Source: Saururus chinensis
Taxonomy: Eukaryota > Streptophyta > Magnoliopsida > Piperales > Saururaceae
Assembly (NCBI GenBank): GCA_035235625.1
Contig: CP141142.1
Coordinates: 11,624,995 to 11,688,994, forward strand
Direction: 5' to 3'
Length of the DNA: 64,000 bases
Shown: positions 56,170 to 64,000 of the stretch, piece after piece
Numbering within the stretch: the stretch's first letter is position 1
How the letters are laid out: every line of letters begins with the position of its first letter
Notes under the pieces: generated by a model
Databases searched by the model: none
What the model was told of the DNA's origin: nothing
Seen by the model: only the letters and a program-made list of their open reading frames with translations
Program-made: the position numbers and the translations under genes

Positions 56170-57000
56170 CATGCTACATTAACTCCAACATCCACTTATT
56201 CATTTGCCTAGAACTAAATTCTTTCAATCAGAGAGACTGCTTACAAACATATTGAGTATTTGATTGGAGATGGCGGATATACTTTTTTCTAGTTGGATCC
56301 ATGGGCATCATCATCCACTCTCCTCAAACTCTTTGGGAACAAATTCCTTTTTCAAGTAGGTAATAATATTTGTACTAAAGTTGGCAAATGCTTTCAAGAT
56401 GGCTGTTGGAATCTCCAATTCCATAATCTTATCATAGGTAATGAATTGCTAAATCTCATTCAACCCCTTGCTGCAAATTTGAAGCATATAGATGACAATA
56501 TTCTATGGAAATCTACCCCATTCGGTGGATTCTCTACTAAACCTGCTTATCGAGTAGTCATAATCATTCAACCTCTTAGCCATGCTTAAACAGCACATTC
56601 CTAGACACTCATTTATATATTGGTTAATGCTCTATGGTAGGTTGCTTAAAATTGATATGTTACAAAAGAAAGTCTTACCTACTGTCAACAAATGCAATCC
56701 TTGTAAATGCCAAATATAAAATGCTACCCATCTCTTCTTCATGTGTTTGTACTCTAAATAATCCCATCTGCATTTTTTAAACTTCTTCATGTTGATCTCC
56801 CTTGTCTACGGTCTGGGCAATTTTTGGATGAGATTATTTTTCTCTCCAAAAGATACCATGCCTTGAGCACTATCCTTAGAATCTTCATTAATGCTATTGC
56901 CCATCATATTCGAGAGAAAGGGACTCCCTAGAATCCCTATGATTTTTTTCGTTAGCAAGGGGTGTCTGAGTCCTTATCCCTCTGCCAATCCCCTTGAGTA
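56170..57000 (+). pseudogene. LINE C-terminal (zf-RVT) region
   Basis: GGYTFF-x-LDPWASSSTLLK and KCFQDGCWNLQFHNLIIGNE, then FGGFSTKPAYRV, are typical downstream blocks. A zinc-finger-like KCNPCKCQ...THLFFMC lies near 56.69-56.75 kb. Confidence 0.7.
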
Positions 57001-57159
57001 CGTACATGGTCAACCCATCATAAGTACTAGGTAAGTCAAGGTAATCCTAGGATATATTAGTAGAAGGCTGTTGGGACTTGGAACAGGAAACTTTAATTAG
57101 AACAGTTCAGAATTTTAGACTATTAGGATTTAGTCTTTTATTTTCTTTCATTCTAGTTT

Positions 57160-57740
57160 TTTTATCATTAAATGGGGGACATGGCCCCTTCTATTAACCA
57201 CGAGGAGAGATTAAAAAATGAAAGAGAAACTTACAAAAGAGATGAGAAAATAAATCGGATTACAAGCACCATGTATCTTTCGGAAATAAAGAGAAACTCG
57301 TCTAACACTCCTTTTGGGTGAGGATTGGCACAAGCCGTGAAATGCTTAGATCAGACTTCCGTTTTACACGCCTTGGAAAGCTTAGATTTGTCATGGACTC
57401 ATTCTGGAAGATTTGGCTGTTCCGCTCATGCCAAATGAAGTAGACAGAACAATTAAGAAAGAGCTTGAGCATAATGCCCATCTTATTGTGCCTTTTTTGA
57501 CAAGTAAAAGATGAAATAAAGAAATTGATTTTCCTAAGATATTAGGGAGATCTAGTATAGGTAACATGATCAACATGTAATAGTTGTGTATGAAAAGATG
57601 GTGATAACTTTCCAAATCCGACTTACAAAGTACACACCCAATAACAATTAGGGTTAGAAGTCTCTTATGCATCATGAGCCTGGAGATAAAAGAATGATAT
57701 AGGGATATTATGTTTCAACCACAAAAGATCTGTCTAATCG
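57160..57740 (-). pseudogene. Second LINE fragment (zf-RVT tail)
   Basis: Minus-strand frame GCVLCKSDLESYHHLFIHNY then LIVLSTSFGMSGTAKSSRMS matches the C-x-x-C...E-x-x-HHLF-x-H...WAL-x-x-x-WVIW-x-ERN block at the end of plant LINE ORF2. It is in opposite orientation to the LINE on its left and thus a separate insertion. Confidence 0.7.
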
Positions 57741-57779
57741 AGTTTGATAGGAAGATCATGGAAACATAATAGAACACTT

Positions 57780-58160
57780 CTATTCAGACTCCAGTTTTTT
57801 CCGCCGTCCCCCCGTGAAGGTGATATACTGACCCTTTTTCTTTTTACGTCATTCCCCCATGCTTCCCCATCACTTTGCTCATACTTACTCCAATATATAA
57901 ACCTCACCCCCTTCTCCAGTGATGGCTCTAGCAGTGGTTCCGGCCACAGCTCTGGCGATGTCGACTTCTTCTCCGCTGAAGGTGAGCTAGCCCCTCTCAT
58001 AGGCCCTCCGCGGCCAGATCCGGCTGCAGAGGTGAGCTGGCCGCGTGCACGGGCCCGCCATGGCTAAATCCAGCTGCGGTGGCGTGCTGGCTATGCGCAC
58101 AAGCCAACTATGGCCAGATCTAGCTACGGCAGCGTGCTCACTATGTGCACAAAGTTTCCA
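57780..58160 (+). other. GC-rich block with TATA box and 50-bp tandem repeats
   Basis: A GC-rich island in AT-rich surroundings. It has a CT-rich stretch, CAATATATAA at 57891-57900, an ATG at 57922 opening 20 codons (MALAVVPATALAMSTSSPLK) to a donor-like AAG|GTGAGC, then three copies of a 50-bp unit (from about 58012, 58062 and 58112; core GGCCAGATCCGGCTGC-like, ending GCGCACAAGCC-like). The TATA lies only about 25 bp from that ATG, too close for a normal leader, so a first exon is doubtful. It may be an LTR or promoter scrap. Confidence 0.35.
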
Positions 58161-60060
58161 ATTTCTCATCACAAAGTTTGAAATCATCACAATGAAAGGA
58201 AGTAAAACATTTTCAGAATTTTTTGCTAAAGACAGTGAATTATTTTTATACTGTAGGTGAAAGTATTGCAGTGTTAAGGGTAGTGATGAAGATTATGAGG
58301 TCTTTGCATCAAAAGTTTATGCCAAAAGTGACTGCTATTAAAGAATAAAAAAGTATGATAGAATTGCAACTAACTGAATTAGTTGGGTCTCTACAAACAT
58401 TTGAATTAAATTTGAACCATTGGACAAATAATGAATCCAAAGAATATCGGTCCAAATGAAAATGGATGGCCTTGAGATCCTTCACTACTAAAGAATCTAA
58501 CTCAGAAAATGAAAAGGAATTTACAATGTTAGCAAAACAATTTAAAAATTTTCATAAAAATAAGAATGGAGAAAATAGGAACAAGAAGGAAATTTTCTCA
58601 AATAGAGCAAAGCCTCATGAAAGGCAAAACAAGTCTCTAGAGATATAGAGTGAAGATCCTTCTGCTATTCAATGCTTCGAAGTGTAAAGGCTATAGTCAC
58701 AAAACCATTGAATGCCCTAACAAGGAAAGAGTCGAGCCTAAACCTAGGCAGGTTTTGCAGGTTAGCTAGGTTGATAATGATAGTGAAGATAGGTTTGAGA
58801 AGTCTCAAGATGACACCTATAACTATATTGCCTTTTGTGCCTCTCTTTGATGAAAATGTTGCTAATAATGATAGTCAAATTGATAATCATGTTGATAGTG
58901 TTACCTCTGAGACTGGATCACACACTATTGCATCGGTTGGGATGTCTCCTTCTACTAACATAGTGCTATGCTTTCTCCCTTAAGTAAAACAAAGTGTTGA
59001 AAAAACAATACTTGAGTAAATAATTAACGCTTCATATAATTTTTCAGAGAAAAACAAACTTCTATTGAGTGGGAATCAAGGGATAAGAGTAAAAATGCAA
59101 AAAATTGAAACCCTGTAAAAAATAATAAAGCCTTGATATATTCTAAAGACATGTTAAGGATATAATATGAGACTCTTGTAACTAGGATTGACAAGTAGAT
59201 GAGACAAGTATCATCTCTTGAATTGGAAGTTCTTGCTTTGCAAAAATCTTTTAATTTTAGAGTGTTGAAGCTGACAAACTCTTAGACCAAAGATTAAAAT
59301 GATATGGAAGAATATGAAAGGGAGTTGGAAACACTGAGAGAATACAAGATGGTTGTTGGAAAGCTTGAACAAGATAATCAGTAGTTGAGATAAATTATTT
59401 AAATAAAGGCTTGAACAAGATAATCAGTAGTCGAGATAAATTATTTAAATAAAGGCTTGAACAAGATAATCAATAGTTGAGATAAACTATTAAATAAAGA
59501 GAAACAAGGGAGTAAAATAATTAAAATTGAGATCTTGAATGCTAGGATCAAATCTTCTGAGAACATTTGGGCTAGTTTGGAACTAGAAAATTGGACTGGA
59601 TACAAAAAATGATTTGCCTTGACAGTGAGCTTCTGTCTTCAAGCCAAAAAGTCAACCTTACTTTGAAAGGATTTAGTTCCTTAAAAAGAATTGGATTCCA
59701 AGACATTGATCTTCTCAAACTTCAATAAAGGGAAAGAAAAACTAAGTGAAATACTGTCAATAGGAAAAATACCTTTGGATAAAATTGGTCATGGATATGA
59801 AGGCAGTTCTTCTTGCTGTGGTACCAAGTTTGTATAGGCTTTTTTGCAAACTTTAGTTAGAAATTCTTTAAATTCATATTTTTTGCATAGCTTGAGTGTA
59901 ACTGAAACTTCTAAACAGTGTAAGACTGCCATAGCCATGAGAGAGAGTACCTCTAAAGGATCTATGTTTGTTCCTAGTAGAAAATTCAAAACTCACTCAC
60001 TCACTCTTTAAACCATTTTCTATACCAATTTTACCTCACATGCTCTATTCACAAAATATA
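58160..60060 (+). pseudogene. Ty1/copia gag remnant (plus strand)
   Basis: Gag pieces: KTFSEFFAKDSELF and MALRSFTTKESNSENEKEFT, then a zinc knuckle (CFE-CKGYSHKTIEC, split by a one-base shift near 58683), DENVANNDSQIDNHVDSV acidic part, a coiled-coil-like stretch 59.2-59.7 kb, and IGHGYEGSSSCCGTKFV near 59.78 kb, characteristic of the long gag of some plant copia lineages. It has the same architecture as the minus-strand remnant at 4.2-6.1 kb. No LTRs were found. It ends about 260 bp before the next copia LTR. Confidence 0.7.
59363..59500 (+). repeat. 46-bp tandem repeat, three copies
   Basis: Unit beginning GCTTGAACAAGATAATCAGT, starting at 59363, 59409 and 59455, nearly identical. 46 is not a multiple of three, so the expansion breaks the coiled-coil frame of the copia gag in which it sits. 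Confidence 0.95.
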
Positions 60061-60319
60061 TAAAAAAGGTTTAGATAAAAAGATTGAATTTGAAAAACAA
60101 GAAAAGTAATTTGGAAAAGTCTTTTAAAAACCTCTAAGATGACATGCTATAGCTATCCATCCTTCCCTAGTCGACCATTGACAACACTCCCAATCCCCCT
60201 CAGTGTGCAAATTCAATCCAAATCTAGAAATGATGGAATGAGCCTACAAAAAGACTTTATTGGAACATATACCCATGTTTTTAACTCAACCCATACTTTA
60301 AGAATGGGCTAAATGGTTG

Positions 60320-60851
60320 TGTGAGTTATGGAAGCTTAAATCAGACTGGGCAATTGATTGATGCGCCAAAGCGATTGATCAGCCCCTATTTAGGGAAGCA
60401 CGATTGCTAGAACAATCTATCACAGTCTAGAGAAATCGATCAGTGCTTGATTTCATTATACTGTAAATGAAGACATGAGTTAGTAATTGATCGGCATTCA
60501 GAAGAAATCAATCACTCACCGGACCAAAAGTGACTGATGTGAGGAACGATTGACCACTGGTAACAAAGGATTGATCGATTGACATGCAAGATTCCAGAAT
60601 GCCCCGATGTGGACTCTTCTGATTGGCTAGTTGAAGATTTTCATTTCCTAAATAGATAGATACGAACTTGTACGTCCCTATGGGGTATAGAAGACTCTTC
60701 TTCTTCCTTGGGACTAAGGTGGTGGCCATTGAAGAGGCTTGAGATGCGTGTAAGCATCTTGTAACTATTCTATATGCAAGTAGTGGAAATTGTGTGACCA
60801 TTGTGTAGGCTATAATTTACTTAATTCTAGCGGGCATATAGTTTTACAACA
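60320..60851 (+). repeat. 5' LTR of copia element
   Basis: TGTGAGTTATGGAAGCTTAA...GTTTTACAACA. It contains repeated GATCGATTG-type phrases and matches 63347 onward (TATGGAAGCTTA, GGACTCTTC, ACGAACTTGTAC, GGGGTATA, AGACTCTTCTTC, CTTGGGACTAAGGTG). The two LTRs diverge in their last 100 bases. Confidence 0.85.
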
Positions 60852-60852
60852 A

Positions 60853-61420
60853 TTGGTATCAAAGCTTCAGGAGGTTCAAGTGAACAAAATGATGGTGGAA
60901 GACGAGAAGTTCATAGACAAGAACTATGGGTTTTGGTACATGCAGATTGAGGATTATTTTTACCCAAAAGAGTTGCATCTTCCAATATATGGCGAACAAT
61001 CAAATGATATGGAGGATGCCGCTTGGGGTTGCTTGACCGGAAGGCCTTGGGAGCGGTTTGATTGTCTATTTTTTCATTTGTTGCTTCGAATATCTTGGAG
61101 GCAAAGACCACGAATGAATATTTCAATCTTCTTGCATCGATATATGTGAACCCCTCTTCGATAAACAAGGTATATCTAGTAACTTACTTCTTTGATTTGA
61201 AGATGACTAATGATGATGATGTTTTCACACATTTGAACTCCTTCTATGACTTGCTAAATCAATTAGAGACTATTAAAGTTAAATTTGATGAGGATATTCA
61301 GTTAGTTTCTTTGTTAAAATCTCTACTCACTGATTGGGAGCCCTTTAAAGTGATTGTGCATAGTTCTCATTCTATTGGTAACTTTAAATTGAATAATATT
61401 TGTGATTTTTTATAGGTTGA
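60853..61420 (+). pseudogene. Copia gag (UBN2 type)
   Basis: Frame pieces DKNYGFWYMQIEDYFYPKEL (the N-terminal F-x-x-W-x-x-x-x-E motif), then LEAKTTNEYFNLLASIYVNP, FDLKMTNDDDVFTHLNSFYD and VSLLKSLLTDWEPFKVIVHS. These are the expected gag blocks across two overlapping frames. Confidence 0.8.
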
Positions 61421-61499
61421 GGAAACATAGCACAAAGGCATCAATCCCTCATCAGGGTTGGCTTTGACCTTTGATTCTAGAGGTCAACAAGGACAAAAA

Positions 61500-62760
61500 T
61501 AATTTGGATGTAAAGGAAAGTCTTGTCGAGGATGTTCCAAGTCTAAGGGGGCCAAACATGTTATAAACATGATTGCAAGAATGCATCACAAGATGGAGGT
61601 AATAACAATAATAGGAATGCTAATGTTGTTAATGTTGTTCATGGTGATGAATGCATGATATTGTCTTGTGAAAGTAAATGTGAATCATGGATAATTGATA
61701 GTGGTGCACCTTTTCATGCTACAAGTTAAAGTGATTTGTTTGATAATTATGTGTTTGGTAATTTGGAAAAGTTTACTTAGACAATGACTTGGCTTGTAAA
61801 ATTATTGGTAAGGATGATATTAGCTTAAAACAGGAGAATGGTAGAATGTTCTTATTGAAGGATATTATCTCTGTTAGCCAATTGGCTATATGTGGCCTCA
61901 CTACTCAGCTTTTGGATAACTGTTAGAAAATAGCTAGGGGCGCCATGGTGATTGTAAGGGAAAGAAATTAGTACTCTTTACATGCTTGCTACTTATGTTA
62001 GGATTTCTATCACAGTTGCATCAGGACATGTTGATGCACAAGTGTGGCATAGACACCTTATACATGTTGAAAAAAGGGTTAGAGGTACTACATAGTAAAG
62101 GGAAGTTACTAGGTTTGAAGAGTGCTGATCTAAGTTTTTGTGAGGACTGTGTCATAGGAAAAGAAAAAAAGGTTACTTTCTCGAAATCAACCCTAGATAG
62201 GAAGACTGACTTCTTGATCTTGTTTACACTGATATATTGGGGCCAGCCTAGGTTCCCTCCCTTAGAGGTGTATTGTATTTTGTCACTTATTGATGATGCT
62301 TCTTGAAAGTTGTGGGTTTATTTCTATAGACATAAATCTGATGTATTTTTTGTATTTGTAAAATAGAAATTACGTGTTGAGAATGTGACAAGATTAAAGC
62401 TAAAATGCCATAAATTAGACAATGGTGGCAAGTATTGTGGAAGATAATTTCAGTCATTTTGTGACAAACATGGAATTCTTAGGTTGCTAACCACACTTAG
62501 GCAGCTCAAAAAAATGGTGTTGCAGAAATGATATATGAATCAGACTCTTCTAGAGAGGATGTACAACATGAGACTCCATTGTGGCCTGCCGCCTATGTTT
62601 TGGACTTATGCTATTAATGTTGTTGCATATATGCTCAATAGACCCCCATTCTATGCCTTAGATGGAGGGCTTCTTGAGGAAGCGTGGACAAAGGAGGTTT
62701 CCATTGACCACTTACGGGTGTTTGGTTGAGCATGTTACGTTCATATTTGGGTAGAGCATA
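61500..62760 (+). pseudogene. Copia protease and integrase
   Basis: The zinc-knuckle region is degraded (CKGKSCRGCSKSKG near 61.52 kb). Protease block WIIDSGAPFHAT near 61.69 kb carries the DSG. Pre-integrase: DMLMHKCGIDTLYMLKKGLE and FCEDCVIGKEKKVTFSKS. The integrase core, with LDNGGKYCG and TLLERMYNMRLHCGLPPMFW then YAINVVAYMLNRPPF, ends at 62.73 kb. Catalytic-side residues cannot all be confirmed because of stops. Confidence 0.8.
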
Positions 62761-63109
62761 GAGGCAAGTTGGATTCGAATTCTAACAAGTGGTATTTTCT
62801 TGACTATGGTGGCGATAGCTTTGGGTATAGGCTATGAGATATATTCCAAAAGAAGGTAGTTAGAAGTATTGATGTGGTGTTCCATGAGACTGAGTTCTAC
62901 AAGCACTGTCTAGTTCAATAAAAGGAGAAGGAAATTAACAAAGAATTTGTTGAACTTGATGTTGACTACACACTGAGCACCCCCCATCTAGATGCTAAGG
63001 GCACCGATGTTCAGGGGCCTAGCACACTAGAAAGCTAGGAGGACCAAAACTGAGTCTGCATGCCCCAACTGCCCTACTACAGACGCCGTTAGGGTGAACA
63101 TCTACTAGA

Positions 63110-63240
63110 CAGAGAAGGCATAAGTTGACTCTTGAGAAACTTATATAAAAAACAACCTGGCAGATATGTTTACTAAGGGGGTAAGAGTCAAGAAGTTGAG
63201 CCTTTACTCAACCTCCATTGGTCTTCTATACTAAAGGATC
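63110..63240 (+). pseudogene. Residual RNase H C-terminus of copia pol
   Basis: Frame pieces NLADMFTKGVRVKKLSLYS match the NLADI-x-TK end of copia RNase H. Directly upstream is integrase-linker sequence (HLDAKGTDVQGPSTLES), so RT is absent between the two. Confidence 0.6.
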
Positions 63241-63346
63241 AATAATGATCACATAATTGCATTATTTTACATGAAAAAACTATTCACTTCAAATGGGAGA
63301 TTATTTGGAGGAAGGTGAAGTCCGATCAGTCTTCCAAGTGGGAGAT

Positions 63347-64000
63347 TGTAAATTATGGAAGCTTAGATTAGACTGAGCAATCGATCGATGCACCAGAGTC
63401 AATGATTGGCCCCTCTTTACGAAGCACAATCGTTGGAATGATGGATCACATCCATAGCGATAGATTGGCATTTGACTTCGTTATACGCTAAACGAAGCCA
63501 AGAGATAGTTTTCAATTGGCATTTAGAAGTGATCGATCGCTCCCAGGACCGGAAGCTGCCAATGCAAAGAGAGAATGATCGATTGCTAGTACCAAATGAT
63601 TGATCAATTGACATGTAGTATTACAGAATGCTTCAATTTGGACTCTTCCTAATTTGCTATTTGGAGATTTTATTCCCTAAATAGATATATATACGAACTT
63701 GTACATCCCTACGGGGTATAAAGGACTCTTCTTCCTTGGGACTAAGGTGTTGGCCATTGAAGAGGCATGATATGCTTGTAAGCATCTTATAACTATTCTG
63801 TCTGTAAGTAGTGCAACCATTAAGATCCCATAGACATAGGTACCATTGTCAAACCACGTAAACCCTAGTGTACTCTTTCTCCATTGTCTTTCTTGCTTGT
63901 TTCTTTTCCTCATAAGGATTTAGTGGGACTATGTGAAATAAAATTGAAGCATAGAGATTTTGATTGACTTCGTTATCGGTTGTCTAAAGGTTTGTGTTGC
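63347..64000 (+). repeat. 3' LTR of copia element (cut by window end)
   Basis: Starts TGTAAATTATGGAAGCTTAG right after a polypurine tract. It aligns with the 5' LTR to about 63810 and then differs. The right end is outside the window or unrecognised. Confidence 0.75.

Larger units (their letters stand above)
51540..57150 (+). mobile_element. LINE (L1-type) remnant, interrupted
   Basis: Plus-strand order ORF1 (DUF4283-like, 51.6-52.6 kb), endonuclease (53.06-53.85 kb), reverse transcriptase (55.0-56.15 kb) and the C-terminal zf-RVT region (56.2-56.9 kb). A TIR element (54036-54919) is nested between endonuclease and RT. Stops and deletions are frequent throughout. No poly-A tail or target duplication could be fixed. 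It lies in the presumed intron 1 of the MADS gene, antisense to it. Confidence 0.8.
60320..64000 (+). mobile_element. Ty1/copia element with RT deleted, runs off window
   Basis: The 5' LTR (60320-60851) is followed by a primer-binding site TTGGTATCAAAGC (60853-60865), then gag, protease, pre-integrase and integrase, a jump to the last residues of RNase H, a polypurine tract (AAGTGGGAGAT) and the 3' LTR from 63347. Reverse transcriptase and nearly all of RNase H are missing, consistent with an internal deletion. Many stops. The target duplication cannot be checked because the right end is outside. Confidence 0.85.

Noticed and set aside
57922-57981. First exon of a nuclear-encoded chloroplast protein (Ala/Ser/Thr-rich start)
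   Set aside because: The TATA is about 25 bp from the ATG, leaving no room for a leader, and no downstream exon was recognised.
50909-64000. Search for the MADS-domain exon (exon 1) of the AGL17-like gene
   Set aside because: I read the minus strand for the conserved MGRGK...FSKRR...KKA block and found no match. It must be beyond 64000, or absent.
1-64000. CRISPR arrays, rRNA, tRNA or organellar inserts
   Set aside because: No regularly spaced repeats with unique spacers, no rRNA blocks, no tRNA-like cloverleaf with A/B boxes, and no plastid or mitochondrial gene sequence was recognised.

Overview
This is a stretch of a large, AT-rich plant nuclear genome, made mostly of decayed transposable elements with remnants of host genes between them. 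Evidence for a flowering plant: spliced GT-AG exons of an AGL17-clade MADS-box gene, an E2F/retinoblastoma-related (RBR) fragment with plant-type sequence, and plant lineages of Ty3/gypsy, Ty1/copia, LINE, MULE, CACTA and hAT elements. I cannot assign a species. Nothing prokaryotic or organellar was seen.

Layout, left to right. 1-6080: a gypsy RNase H scrap, then a minus-strand copia remnant (LTR plus gag) with a nested hAT-like element. 7240-7737: three small minus-strand exons, two from RBR and one resembling a SAC3A/THP3-type protein. 7915-11206: a 3.3-kb solo LTR with a perfect 5-bp target duplication (AAAAT). 11327-20921: a 9.6-kb Mutator-like element (MULE) with about 130-bp inverted ends, a DUF1985/Ulp1-like gene on the plus strand and a mudrA transposase on the minus strand. 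20967-21153: an unidentified exon. 21777-27684: a Ty3/gypsy element of CRM-like type with two LTRs and a 5-bp duplication (ACAAC). 27690-28330: further coding-like scraps. 28330-33816: a Ty1/copia element. 33905-34144: the first two RBR segments, including the start codon. 34424-34766: a CACTA-type terminus. 34770-36480: a gypsy gag remnant split by an 865-bp solo LTR (duplication TCTGG).

37737-50908 and on past the right edge: a MADS-box gene of the AGL17/ANR1 clade on the minus strand. Exons 2-7 are recognisable with family-typical lengths (79, 62, 100, 42, 84, 153 bp). Exon 1, the MADS domain, is not in the window, so intron 1 would exceed 13 kb. Intron 2 (9.9 kb) holds a 4.1-kb non-autonomous LTR element with gag but no pol (43114-47246, duplication GGTAC) and several small inverted-repeat elements. 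The right end (51.5-64 kb), presumably intron 1, holds a LINE interrupted by a TIR element with an ACC-rich trinucleotide tract, a second LINE scrap, a copia gag remnant, and an RT-deleted copia element.

Two observations stand out. First, the noncoding parts of the MULE carry at least eleven copies of an imperfect palindrome, ATCGTGT-N8-ACACGAT, in an element that also encodes a DUF1985 protein, the domain class of the VANC anti-silencing factors of Arabidopsis VANDAL elements. Second, the minus-strand exon scraps between 7.2 and 34.1 kb come from at least two unrelated host genes in an order no single gene would have, and end next to a CACTA terminus. This suggests a gene-fragment mosaic captured by a transposon and later broken up by other insertions.
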